The notes under the pieces: generated by a model
Seen by the model: the letters and a program-made list of their open reading frames with translations, nothing else
The model's database searches: none
What the model was told of the DNA's origin: nothing
Shown: in pieces, positions 37,651 through 47,019 of the stretch
Position numbering within the stretch: position 1 is the stretch's first letter
Layout: the number at the start of each line of letters is the position of its first letter
Translations under genes and position numbers: made by a program
Source: Flavobacterium sp. ALJ2
GTDB lineage: Bacteria; Bacteroidota; Bacteroidia; Flavobacteriales; Flavobacteriaceae
Assembly: GCF_015594725.1 (NCBI RefSeq)
Contig: NZ_JADNRC010000009.1
Span: 1-64,000 of the forward strand
Direction of reading: 5' to 3'
Length of the DNA: 64,000 bases

Positions 37651-38094
37651 TTATTTTCGCCTTTTAGCAAAAAAACGTTTCATTAAATCTGAAGCTTCAT
37701 TTGCCATAACGCCACGAACAACAGCTGTTTTAGGATGTAGTTGTGTTCCCATTTTTTCGTAACCACGATGTTCATCGCTTGCTCCGAAAACAATTTTAGA
37801 AATCTGACTCCAATATAAAGCACCTGCACACATTTGGCAAGGTTCTAGCGTTACGTAAAGTGTACAGTCTTTTAAATATTTACCACCTAAAAAATTTGCA
37901 GCAGCAGTTATTGCCTGCATTTCGGCATGAGCCGTAACATCATTTAGTAATTCAGTTAAATTATGGCTTCTTGCAATGACTTTATTATCAATTACAATGA
38001 TGGCTCCAACAGGAATTTCATCTTTATCAAATGCCATTTCGGCTTCTTGCAAAGCCTTTTTCATAAAATACTCGTCGGTAAAAATATCTATCAT
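37651..38094 (-). CDS. tadA: tRNA-specific adenosine deaminase
   Basis: 147 residues from the chosen start. The zinc motifs HAEMQA and PCQMCAGAL of cytidine/adenosine deaminases are intact, and the length matches TadA, which converts A34 to inosine in tRNA-Arg. The frame is open 10 codons further (to 38124), but MIDIFTDEYFMKKAL fits the family start, and the longer form would overlap the promoter of divergent dxs. A TATTTTTG box on the minus strand (38106-38099) lies directly before this ATG. Confidence 0.93.
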   Translation of the reverse strand: MIDIFTDEYFMKKALQEAEMAFDKDEIPVGAIIVIDNKVIARSHNLTELLNDVTAHAEMQAITAAANFLGGKYLKDCTLYVTLEPCQMCAGALYWSQISKIVFGASDEHRGYEKMGTQLHPKTAVVRGVMANEASDLMKRFFAKRRK

Positions 38095-38132
38095 AAAACA
38101 AAAATAAGAATTCAATTCGTACATTTGCTTTT

Positions 38133-39914
38133 ATGTCAGTCAATTTACTTTCGAACATATACAATCCCGCCGATTTACGCTTACTCCCTGAAGCGCAACT
38201 TCCTCAAGTTGCTCAGGAATTACGTAATTTTATTATTGATATTGTTTCTGTAAAAGAAGGCCATTTGGGCGCAAGCCTTGGTGTTACTGAACTTACTATT
38301 GCACTCCATTATGTATTTAACACACCTGCCGATTTATTGGTTTGGGATGTTGGTCATCAAGCTTACGGACATAAAATATTGACTGAAAGAAGAGAAATTT
38401 TCCATACCAATCGTCAGCTTAACGGAATTTCTGGTTTCCCAAAAAGAGCCGAAAGCAAGTATGATACTTTTGGTGTAGGCCACTCCTCTACTTCTATTTC
38501 GGCAGCATTAGGAATGGCAATTGCTTCTAACTTAAAAGGCGATTTCGATAAACATCATATTGCCGTAATTGGCGATGCTTCGATTGCATCGGGAATGGCT
38601 TTTGAAGGCTTAAATCATGCTGGAGTAACCGATGCAAATTTATTGGTTATCTTAAATGACAATGCTATCGGGATTGATCCAAGTGTAGGTGCGCTTAAAA
38701 AATATCTCACTGCTGTAAAAGAAGGAAAAAACCCGAAGAAGAATAACATGATCAAATCATTGAATTTTGATTATTCGGGTCCTATTGATGGTCATGATAT
38801 TTTTGCTTTAATCAAAGAATTAAAACGTTTAAAAAACATAAAAGGTCCTAAATTCCTGCATATTGTTACGACCAAAGGAAAAGGATTACAACAAGCTGAA
38901 GAAAATCAGGTTCAATATCACGCTCCAGGAAAATTTGATGCTTCGACTGGAGAAATCATTCCTAAAATTGAAGATAATCTTCCGCCAAAATACCAAGATG
39001 TATTTGGTTTAACTATTTTAGATTTAGCCCAAAAGAATGAAAAAATCGTTGGTATCACTCCTGCAATGCCGTCTGGAAGTTCGCTTAAATTTATGATGGA
39101 TGCTTTTCCTAAACGTGCTTTTGATGTGGGAATTGCCGAGCAACATGCTGTAACTCTCGCTGCTGGAATGACTACTCAGGGAATGATTGTATATTGCAAT
39201 ATCTATTCTACTTTTTTACAGCGTGCTTATGACCAAATTATACACGATGTAGCTTTACAAAATTTACCTGTTATATTTTGTCTTGACAGAGCTGGTTTGG
39301 TTGGAGAAGATGGAGCAACTCATCATGGTGTTTTCGATATTGCTTATTTGCGCTGTATTCCTAATATGATAATTTATGCTCCTTTAAATGAGATAGCCTT
39401 ACAGAACATTTTATATACTGCTCAACTCGGATTAAATCACCCTATTGCTATCCGATATCCCAGAGGCCGAGGTGTAATTACCGATTGGCAAAAAAAATAT
39501 TTTAAGAATTATGCTACAATCGAAATCGGAAAAGCAACTTGTCTTAAAGAGGGTAATCAAACCGCCGTTTTATCTACTGGAACAATTGGAAATAATGTAA
39601 TAAATGCACTAAAAAAAAATGGTAATCCAAACACTATTGCTCATTACGATTTTCCATTCATCAAACCACTAGACAACAACTCATTACATTATATTTTTGA
39701 GAAATTTGCAACTATAATTACTATAGAAGATGGTGCAATAAATGGTGGTTTTGGAACTGCTATTTTAGAATTTTCTGCGCTTCATAATTACAATACTAAG
39801 ATAAGAACATTGGGAATTCCTGACACTTTTATTGAACACGGAACTGTTGCTGAATTGCAACAATTATGCAATATTGACGTTAAAAGTTTAGAAAACCTTT
39901 TTTCTCTTGGTTAA
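38133..39914 (+). CDS. dxs: 1-deoxy-D-xylulose-5-phosphate synthase
   Basis: 593 residues, slightly shorter than most Dxs (about 620). Thiamine-diphosphate motif GDASIASGMAFEGLNHAG (from near 147) ending ILNDN, early VGHQAYGHKI, and transketolase-type pyrimidine domain with EQHAVTLAAGM and DRAGLVGEDGATHHGVFD. First step of the MEP isoprenoid pathway, from pyruvate and glyceraldehyde 3-phosphate. Divergent from tadA with 38 bases between start codons. TACATTTG at 38120-38127 would put transcription start almost at the ATG. Followed by a DUF3078 gene 39 bases later. Confidence 0.97.
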   Translation: MSVNLLSNIYNPADLRLLPEAQLPQVAQELRNFIIDIVSVKEGHLGASLGVTELTIALHYVFNTPADLLVWDVGHQAYGHKILTERREIFHTNRQLNGISGFPKRAESKYDTFGVGHSSTSISAALGMAIASNLKGDFDKHHIAVIGDASIASGMAFEGLNHAGVTDANLLVILNDNAIGIDPSVGALKKYLTAVKEGKNPKKNNMIKSLNFDYSGPIDGHDIFALIKELKRLKNIKGPKFLHIVTTKGKGLQQAEENQVQYHAPGKFDASTGEIIPKIEDNLPPKYQDVFGLTILDLAQKNEKIVGITPAMPSGSSLKFMMDAFPKRAFDVGIAEQHAVTLAAGMTTQGMIVYCNIYSTFLQRAYDQIIHDVALQNLPVIFCLDRAGLVGEDGATHHGVFDIAYLRCIPNMIIYAPLNEIALQNILYTAQLGLNHPIAIRYPRGRGVITDWQKKYFKNYATIEIGKATCLKEGNQTAVLSTGTIGNNVINALKKNGNPNTIAHYDFPFIKPLDNNSLHYIFEKFATIITIEDGAINGGFGTAILEFSALHNYNTKIRTLGIPDTFIEHGTVAELQQLCNIDVKSLENLFSLG

Positions 39915-39953
39915 AAAGAATTATTTTGCACACCCAAAACAAAAAATGCCATA

Positions 39954-40949
39954 ATGAAATTATTCCATTTACCACTATTAATACTTTTTTTATTTTGTTC
40001 ATCTAAAAATTTCGCTCAGAAATCTTTAATCCAAACTCAATTAACACCAGTAATTCAAACTCAATTACCAGATGTAAATTCTAACTGGACTAAACAGAAC
40101 AAATTAGGATTTGATATTACACAAATTGCTTTTGTTAACTGGAGCGCTGGGGGAACGAGCTCTATTTCAGGACTATTTAAAGGGGAATTTACAAGAGTAT
40201 ACATAAAAGACAATCATAAATGGGCAAATGAACTTCTATTAAAATATGGTTTAAATAAACAAGATGGTATTGAATTACGTAAAACTGATGATGCTTTTCA
40301 GTTTAACTCTACTTACGGTTTTAGAAGAGATACGCTGTCAAACTGGTATTATTCAGCAAAATTTAATTTAAACTCTCAGTTTACCAATGGATATTCTTAT
40401 CCAAACACTGAGATTCCTATTTCCAAACTTTTTGCTCCAGCTTATGTATTCTTAGGAGCAGGAGCTGAAAACGCTAATAAACAAAAAAATCGTAATTTTT
40501 ATTTCTCACCAATCACTTTAAAGACTACGTTAGTTTTAGACCAAACTTTGGCAAACCAAGGATCTTTTGGTGTTCGAAAAGCTCTTTATATCGATGACCC
40601 TCTAGATCCTGCCAATAAAATATTAGTTGAAAAAGGTCAAAAAATAAAAGCCGAATTTGGTATTTTATTAACTGCTTATACAAAAAATGAGATTTTCAAA
40701 AATATATATTTTGAAAACCGTCTAAGCCTTTATACAGATTACCTTAACAGATTCGGAAATATCGATATCGATTATGATACTCGTTTAGATCTTGTTGTAA
40801 ACCAATATGTAAAAGCCAATGTAGGCGTACACTTTGTTTATGACGATGACATCAAATCTAAAAAAGAAATTGGCGGAGTACAAGTTACACAAGGGCCAAA
40901 AGCACAATTAAAACAAGTTTTAGGTGTTGGTGTGGTATACGCCTTTTAA
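39954..40949 (+). CDS. DUF3078 outer-membrane-type protein
   Basis: 331 residues with a signal peptide (ending KNFAQ near 22). The mature protein is beta-rich with alternating strands and aromatic ends (WANELLLKYGLN, WYYSAKFNLNSQFTNGY, and the final VGVVYAF), typical of a small barrel. It contains the NWSAGGTSSISG motif that marks the DUF3078 family. Function unknown. It follows dxs in the same direction, a frequent arrangement in Flavobacteriia, and nearly touches convergent dgt (three bases between stops). Confidence 0.88.
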   Translation: MKLFHLPLLILFLFCSSKNFAQKSLIQTQLTPVIQTQLPDVNSNWTKQNKLGFDITQIAFVNWSAGGTSSISGLFKGEFTRVYIKDNHKWANELLLKYGLNKQDGIELRKTDDAFQFNSTYGFRRDTLSNWYYSAKFNLNSQFTNGYSYPNTEIPISKLFAPAYVFLGAGAENANKQKNRNFYFSPITLKTTLVLDQTLANQGSFGVRKALYIDDPLDPANKILVEKGQKIKAEFGILLTAYTKNEIFKNIYFENRLSLYTDYLNRFGNIDIDYDTRLDLVVNQYVKANVGVHFVYDDDIKSKKEIGGVQVTQGPKAQLKQVLGVGVVYAF

Positions 40950-40952
40950 AAG

Positions 40953-42299
40953 CTAAGTTGTTTTTCTACCATTTATAGTTTCATACAATTCTAAGGCATT
41001 TCCATCGGTTAATAATGAAACATAATGGCAAATATGTAGTAATCTTTCATACAATCCTTCTTTTTCTAAATGATGTTTTTCTGGCAACATCTTTAAAATT
41101 AAAGTATCATAGTTTGATGTTTCTCCATTGTATTTATTATTAAAAGCTGTTATAAATTTATCCAGAAGTGTCTGGATAATCTGATAACCAACTATTTCTT
41201 TTTCAATCACTTCACGACTTTGATATATATTTTGAACACTCAAATTTATGATATCATTCATTTGTGCTTTATATTGACTTTTATCCATTAATGCATAAGG
41301 AAATTTACCTGCAAGGATGGCTTCTTCATTATCAATAAAAACTTTAACTGCATCATTTATCAAGCTTCCAATTGCCAAAGCACGTAAATAACTAATTCTA
41401 TCTTCTTTAGTCGTTAGCGTTTTATATTTGGCAACACCGATATTATCTTTTACAAGCTTAATCAGGTATTCTAAAGCATAATCTTCAGAAACTAATCCAA
41501 GATTTATCCCATCTTCAAAATCAATAATGGTATAACAAATATCATCAGCGGCTTCTACTAAATAAGCTAGAGGATGTCTTTCGAAACCAATATTATTTCC
41601 TGATTTATTAGATAACATACCCATATCGACAGCTACTTTATTAAAAAAGTCTTTATCAGTCTGGAAGAAACCGTATTTTTTATCGGCTATATTTTTGGTT
41701 GGTTTTTTAGGCAAACTTTCTTTTGGATATTTCATAAATGCTCCTAACGTAGCATATGAAATTCTAAGTCCTCCCTCTATCCCTGGGCGGCTTGCTGTTA
41801 AGACCGAAAACCCGTTGGCATTACCTTCAAAATCGATTAAGTCTTGCCATTCTTTATCAGATAAGTGTTCTTTGTATTGTTGTCCCTTTCCTATTGAGAA
41901 ATATTCTCCAATAGCTTTTTCTCCCGAATGTCCAAAAGGTGGATTCCCGATATCATGTGCCAAAGATGCTGCTGCAACGATAGCACCAAAATCGTTCATG
42001 TGGTATCCATGTACTTCTTTTAGATATGGATATTTTTCTATTATTTTTTTTCCCACCAAACGACCTATTGAACGCCCTACAACCGAAACCTCTAAGCTAT
42101 GTGTTAATCGGGTATGCACAAAATCTGTTTTAGAAAGCGGAATTACCTGTGTTTTATCTTGTAAACTTCTAAACGCAGATGAAAATATTATTCGGTCATA
42201 ATCTACTTCAAATCCCAATCGCGTATCATCTTGTTCTACACGTAATCTTTTGCTAGTATCGCCTTGGCGCTTGAGTGATAAAAGTTGTTCCCAGTTCAT
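40953..42299 (-). CDS. dgt: deoxyguanosinetriphosphate triphosphohydrolase-like protein
   Basis: 448 residues from MNWEQLLSLKRQGD, preferred over an ATG 18 codons upstream because family members start here. HD-domain metal motif SLAHDIGNPPFGHSGE near 108-123, preceded by RLTHSLEV with the first His, and a later Asp in YLVEAADDICYTIID. Hydrolyses dNTPs to nucleosides and triphosphate, or acts on related nucleotides. Downstream of the Lrp gene in the same direction; stops three bases from the DUF3078 gene. Confidence 0.95.
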   Translation of the reverse strand: MNWEQLLSLKRQGDTSKRLRVEQDDTRLGFEVDYDRIIFSSAFRSLQDKTQVIPLSKTDFVHTRLTHSLEVSVVGRSIGRLVGKKIIEKYPYLKEVHGYHMNDFGAIVAAASLAHDIGNPPFGHSGEKAIGEYFSIGKGQQYKEHLSDKEWQDLIDFEGNANGFSVLTASRPGIEGGLRISYATLGAFMKYPKESLPKKPTKNIADKKYGFFQTDKDFFNKVAVDMGMLSNKSGNNIGFERHPLAYLVEAADDICYTIIDFEDGINLGLVSEDYALEYLIKLVKDNIGVAKYKTLTTKEDRISYLRALAIGSLINDAVKVFIDNEEAILAGKFPYALMDKSQYKAQMNDIINLSVQNIYQSREVIEKEIVGYQIIQTLLDKFITAFNNKYNGETSNYDTLILKMLPEKHHLEKEGLYERLLHICHYVSLLTDGNALELYETINGRKTT

Positions 42300-42377
42300 T
42301 GTAATTTTTGATTGAAGATTAACGCTTTTAGGTTTAGAAAGACAAAAATACATTTTTATTTCAGGACTTTGTAATGA

Positions 42378-42839
42378 TTAAAACTCTAATGCAGTACTGT
42401 GTTTAATTTCTCCCATTACAAAAATACTGTTTGTATTCCCTATGTTTTCAATAGTAGACAATTTATTCATTACAAAATCCTGATAGCAGGCCATATCCTG
42501 AACGAGTATTTTTAGCATAAAATCATAGTCTCCAGCAATATTATAGCACTCTATAATTTCGGGAAGTGCAACAATGTCTTTTACAAAATTACTCCCAACA
42601 TTTCGTGCATGTTCTTTTAATCGAACATTACAAAAAACAGTCATACCGCAATTCATTTTTTTCTTGTCTAACAAAGCAACATATTTGGTTATATATCCAT
42701 CACGTTCTAATTTTTTTATGCGTTCATAAACTGGCGTAACAGTCAAGAATAATTTGCTTGCGAGGTCTTTTGTATTGATATTGGAGTTCTCCTGAAGGTG
42801 TCTTAGTATCTCTAAATCAGTTTTATCTAAATTTTCCAT
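42378..42839 (-). CDS. Lrp/AsnC-family transcriptional regulator
   Basis: 153 residues. N-terminal winged HTH (about 4-60, LDKTDLEILRHLQENSNINT then KDLASKLFLTVTPVYERIKKLE) and a C-terminal RAM ligand-binding domain (about 65-145). Divergent from metE with 156 bases between starts, so control of metE and of itself by methionine or another amino acid is likely, by analogy with Lrp-type regulators of amino-acid genes. Confidence 0.94.
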   Translation of the reverse strand: MENLDKTDLEILRHLQENSNINTKDLASKLFLTVTPVYERIKKLERDGYITKYVALLDKKKMNCGMTVFCNVRLKEHARNVGSNFVKDIVALPEIIECYNIAGDYDFMLKILVQDMACYQDFVMNKLSTIENIGNTNSIFVMGEIKHSTALEF

Positions 42840-42995
42840 AGTAATTTTTACGGCTAGAGTTCGTCTCAGGAATATTAATCCGTATTATAATCTCCAAAAA
42901 CGAACTAATTAAAGTTTATTCACTTAAAAAAAAGTCAAATATAAGTTATAAATTCTAATACAATAAATTTGTTCAGTAAAAAACACTAAACCAAT

Positions 42996-45317
42996 ATGAA
43001 AACAAATAATTTAGGTTATCCGAGAATTGGCAGCAACAGAGAATTAAAAAAAGCTAGTGAATTATACTGGGCAGGACAACTTTCGGCTGAAGAACTTTTG
43101 GCAATTGGAAAAAATATTCGTCAAGAAAACTGGCAATTACAAGCTGAATCTGGAATTGATTTAATTCCTTCAAATGATTTTTCCTTTTATGACCAGGTTT
43201 TAGATTTAACGCTAACTTTAGGAGCAATTCCTGAACGTTATAGTGATTTTGCAAAAACTAATTCTTCTATAGATTTATATTTTGCAATGGCAAGAGGTTC
43301 GCAAAAAAATGGACAAGATGTTGTTGCTATGGAAATGACAAAATGGTTTGATACCAATTACCATTACATCGTTCCAGAATTTACAAAAAATCAAAAATTT
43401 ACTTTATTTTCTGAAAAAATAATCAATGAGTTCAAAGAAGCAAATAATTTAGGTATTACTACAAAACCAGTTCTTATAGGACCTATTTCTTACTTACTTT
43501 TAGGAAAAGAAAAGGAAGAAGGTTTTCACCGAATTGATCTTATCGAAGCATTGCTTCCTGTATATTTTGAAATTTTCGCAAAATTAGAAGCCGAAAATGC
43601 AACTTACATCCAACTAGACGAACCTTTCCTGGCGCTGAACTTAACTGATAAAGAACGCGCAACTTATACAAAAGTATATAATGAAATAAACATACGTTTC
43701 CCTAATATTAAAATTATCCTTGCGAACTATTTTGACTGCTTTGGCGAAAATCTAGCTACAGTATTGGCTCTTCCTGTTGACACCTTACATTTAGATCTAG
43801 TTCGTTGTCCTTTACAATTAGATGATATTTTAGAATCGAATCAGTTATCTCCAAACATAAATCTTTCACTTGGTTTAATAGATGGAAGAAACATCTGGAA
43901 AAATGATTTTAAAAATTCATTGGCAATTATAGAAAAAGCGGTTAATGCACTTGGCGAAAATAGAATATTAATTGCTCCATCTTGTTCATTAATTCATAGT
44001 CCTTGCGATTTAGAATTAGAAACAAACAATCAAACTCTTACTCCCGAAATTAAACAATGGTTGGCTTTTGCTAAACAAAAGATACACGAAGTCGTTTTAT
44101 TAAAACAGTTTGCCACCAAAGAAATAGACGCTACAAACTCTATACGATTTGCTGAAAATACTTTGGCAAACGAAAACAGAAAAACTTCAAAATTAATCCA
44201 TAACGAATCGGTTAAAAATCGTGTAGCAAACATTGCTGCTGGTGATGATAAACGTAAAAACACTTTTGTTATTCGTCGTGAGAAACAAATCGATGCTTTA
44301 AATCTTCCTTTATTCCCAACTACTACCATTGGATCGTTCCCACAAACTCCTGAAGTTCGTAACTGGAGAGCCAAATTTAAAAAAGGCGAATTAAAGCAAC
44401 AACAGTATGACGATTTAATTAAGAAAGAAACCGAAGACACGATTCGTTTTCAGGAAGAAACCGGAATTGATGTTCTTGTTCATGGCGAATTTGAGCGTAA
44501 TGATATGGTGGAATATTTTGGTGAACAATTAGCCGGTTTTACCTTTACAAAAAATGGCTGGGTACAAAGTTATGGTAGCCGTTGTGTAAAACCTCCTGTA
44601 ATTTATGGAGATGTTTCCAGACCAAAACCTATGACTTTAAAATGGTCAGAATATGCACAATCATTAACTCCTAAATGGGTAAAAGGAATGCTTACTGGCC
44701 CAGTAACAATTCTGCAATGGTCATTTGTTCGTAATGACCAACCGCGTTCTCAGACCTGTACACAAATTGCATTGGCAATAAGAGATGAAGTTGTAGATCT
44801 TGAAAATGCAGGAATTAAAATTATCCAAATTGACGAACCTGCTATTCGTGAAGGTTTGCCTTTGCGTAAAGAAGAATGGGCAACTTACCTAGATTGGGCT
44901 GTAAAAGCATTCCGTATTTCGGCAAGTGGCGTAAAAGATGACACTCAAATTCATACGCATATGTGTTATAGCGAGTTTAACGACATTATCCAGAATATTG
45001 CCGACATGGATGCCGACGTTATTACAATTGAATGTTCACGTTCGCAAATGGAATTACTAGATGCTTTTGCCGATTTTAAATATCCAAACGAGATTGGTCC
45101 TGGAGTTTATGATATCCACTCCCCTCGCGTTCCTTCTAGTCTAGAAATGGTTAAACTATTAGAAAAAGCTTCGGCTGTAATTCCTGTAGATCAATTATGG
45201 GTAAATCCTGATTGTGGTTTAAAAACACGTCATTGGGATGAAACCAAAAAAGCATTGATTGAGATGGTTGCTGCAGCTCAGGAAATGAGAGCAGCTGTTA
45301 AAAACCCAGTATGCTAA
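42996..45317 (+). CDS. metE: cobalamin-independent methionine synthase
   Basis: 773 residues, normal MetE length with two TIM-barrel halves. Zinc ligands in the C-terminal half: IHTHMCYSEF (His, Cys near 650), TIECSRS and WVNPDCGLKTR (second Cys near 740). The N-terminal half opens with NNLGYPRIGSNRELKKA. It methylates homocysteine from 5-methyl-THF-polyglutamate. The upstream region lacks a SAM or B12 riboswitch; TAAATTTG at 42964-42971 could be the -7 box. The window also encodes B12-dependent MetH, so both routes exist. Confidence 0.98.
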   Translation: MKTNNLGYPRIGSNRELKKASELYWAGQLSAEELLAIGKNIRQENWQLQAESGIDLIPSNDFSFYDQVLDLTLTLGAIPERYSDFAKTNSSIDLYFAMARGSQKNGQDVVAMEMTKWFDTNYHYIVPEFTKNQKFTLFSEKIINEFKEANNLGITTKPVLIGPISYLLLGKEKEEGFHRIDLIEALLPVYFEIFAKLEAENATYIQLDEPFLALNLTDKERATYTKVYNEINIRFPNIKIILANYFDCFGENLATVLALPVDTLHLDLVRCPLQLDDILESNQLSPNINLSLGLIDGRNIWKNDFKNSLAIIEKAVNALGENRILIAPSCSLIHSPCDLELETNNQTLTPEIKQWLAFAKQKIHEVVLLKQFATKEIDATNSIRFAENTLANENRKTSKLIHNESVKNRVANIAAGDDKRKNTFVIRREKQIDALNLPLFPTTTIGSFPQTPEVRNWRAKFKKGELKQQQYDDLIKKETEDTIRFQEETGIDVLVHGEFERNDMVEYFGEQLAGFTFTKNGWVQSYGSRCVKPPVIYGDVSRPKPMTLKWSEYAQSLTPKWVKGMLTGPVTILQWSFVRNDQPRSQTCTQIALAIRDEVVDLENAGIKIIQIDEPAIREGLPLRKEEWATYLDWAVKAFRISASGVKDDTQIHTHMCYSEFNDIIQNIADMDADVITIECSRSQMELLDAFADFKYPNEIGPGVYDIHSPRVPSSLEMVKLLEKASAVIPVDQLWVNPDCGLKTRHWDETKKALIEMVAAAQEMRAAVKNPVC

Positions 45318-45427
45318 TAAGTTTTATTTAAATCTATTTTTTGTTATTTGTGTCAACTAGTGGAGTCGAAATTCTTGTAATTATGATTATTTTCGATTTC
45401 ACTTTAGTTGCTTTATTTTTTGAAGTA

Positions 45428-45443
45428 GAAAGCCTAGGCTTTC
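45428..45443. repeat. perfect 16-base palindrome between metE and gldA
   Basis: GAAAGCCTAGGCTTTC, no T run, in the 252-base gap. Function unknown; it could be an operator or a minimal repeat. Confidence 0.4.
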
Positions 45444-45569
45444 AAACACTTTAAACAATAACGATGCCGCGGCTGTTGAGCTTTAAGTTTTTTTTTATGA
45501 TTTCTTTAAAAGACAAAAATTTAGTAATCAAGCAGATTTCTGTTTACTTTTGCAACAAATAAAAAAGTC

Positions 45570-46466
45570 ATGTCGATAGAAGTAAACAGCATATCAAAAA
45601 GTTACGGCACTCAAAAAGCATTAGACGAAATCTCATTTTCGATTAAAAAGGGTGAAATCGTTGGGTTTCTTGGTCCTAATGGGGCTGGAAAATCAACTTT
45701 GATGAAAATCTTAACCACTTACTTACTAGCCGATTCGGGTACAGCACTTGTAAACGGTCATGATGTCATGACTGATACCAAGGCAGTACAACTATCAATT
45801 GGTTATTTACCAGAACATAATCCATTGTATTTGGATTTGTATGTTCGTGAGTATTTGGCTTTTAATGCTGATGTTTATAAAGTGGCGAAATTCCGTATCG
45901 AAGAAGTTATCCAACTCACAGGACTGTCAGCCGAAAGTCATAAAAAAATAGGACAATTATCAAAAGGATATCGTCAACGTGTAGGATTGGCAAATGCATT
46001 ATTGCACAATCCTGATGTTTTAATTCTTGATGAACCTACAACTGGTCTGGATCCTAATCAGTTAATAGAAATTAGAAATGTAATTAAGAATGTAGGCAAA
46101 AACAAAACTGTTTTTTTATCAACACACATAATGCAAGAAGTTGAAGCTATTTGTGACAGAGTAATTATTATTAACAATGGGAAAATTGTCACTGATAAGA
46201 AACTAGATAAATTAATTTCTGAGGATAAAGAACAAATTATTGAAGTAGAGTTTGATTATCAGGTAGAAGAGCAATTACTTGCCAAACTTGAAAACATTAG
46301 CTCCTATAAAAATACGCATGATATGATTTGGGAACTGACATTTGTAACTGAAAAAGATATGCGTCCTGCTATTTTTGACTTTGCAACTGCCAACGGATTA
46401 AAAATGCTACAACTTAACCAAAAAAATAAAAACCTAGAGGCTGTGTTTAGAGAAATCACTAAATAA
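45570..46466 (+). CDS. gldA: gliding-motility ABC transporter ATPase GldA
   Basis: 298 residues. Walker A GPNGAGKS (36-43), signature LSKGYRQR (near 129), Walker B VLILDEPT (near 149), H-loop STHIMQEVEAI. The C-terminal extension (about 215-298) is typical of GldA. It energises the GldFG membrane complex, needed for gliding in some Flavobacterium. gldF/gldG are not adjacent. TACTTTTG at 45545-45552 is a likely -7 box, giving a very short leader. Confidence 0.94.
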   Translation: MSIEVNSISKSYGTQKALDEISFSIKKGEIVGFLGPNGAGKSTLMKILTTYLLADSGTALVNGHDVMTDTKAVQLSIGYLPEHNPLYLDLYVREYLAFNADVYKVAKFRIEEVIQLTGLSAESHKKIGQLSKGYRQRVGLANALLHNPDVLILDEPTTGLDPNQLIEIRNVIKNVGKNKTVFLSTHIMQEVEAICDRVIIINNGKIVTDKKLDKLISEDKEQIIEVEFDYQVEEQLLAKLENISSYKNTHDMIWELTFVTEKDMRPAIFDFATANGLKMLQLNQKNKNLEAVFREITK

Positions 46467-46523
46467 GTCTACAGTCTCAATATTCAGCCTGCATTTCAAC
46501 AGTATTAAATCTGTTCACTTATA

Positions 46524-46568
46524 AAAAAATCCAATTCGTTCTATTATATAGAACGAATTGGATTTTTT
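46524..46568 (+). terminator. terminator of gldA
   Basis: Long stem AAAATCCAATTCGTTCTA with its complement, ending in TTTTTT. Confidence 0.92.
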
Positions 46569-47019
46569 CATTAAACGACATTACCTCTAAGCAAGCTTTT
46601 TTGGGCATTCCCATATTTATATAATCTGTAAAAAAAAACACAGGAGCTTTACTACGATTAAGACTCCGTTTAAAATCGAACAACAACTAATTACCAATAG
46701 ATTAGCTATCATATTGAAATTTGTGATTATTTTTATTTAGACTTGTTATGAATAGTGTTATATTTGGAGTTAAAAATTTTAAATAATGTACAATCATGTT
46801 TTTATTTTATTCTCAAAAATCACCCCCTCTGCACTTTCAAGTAACCAATTTAATTTTCAAAAAAATGCTCAAATGAATTCACTAAAATGACTTTCATTTC
46901 AATTAAAAGTTAGTTTGCTTATTCCAGATTTTTTTTAGTAAAAAATATTATAGATCAACTATAGCATAGACCTAAATAAAAAAGCTCAATTATTACTCCC
47001 ATAAATTAATACAAATAAT
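46569..47019. other. 451-base intergenic region upstream of the receptor gene
   Basis: AT-rich. Contains TATATTTG (46759-46766), a -7 match with a TTG only 13 bases away, and a doubtful 34-codon frame from 46786. No Fur-like or riboswitch structure recognised. Probably the long leader of the receptor gene. Confidence 0.4.

Noticed and set aside
42840..42995. SAM or cobalamin riboswitch before metE
   Set aside because: None of the conserved core words (GGAGGGA, TGAAACC, GCAACC or the B12 box) is present in the 156-base gap.
46786..46890. 34-codon ORF upstream of the receptor gene
   Set aside because: No conservation cue, hydrophobic segment or promoter-to-ATG logic could be seen; chance frame in AT-rich DNA is more likely.
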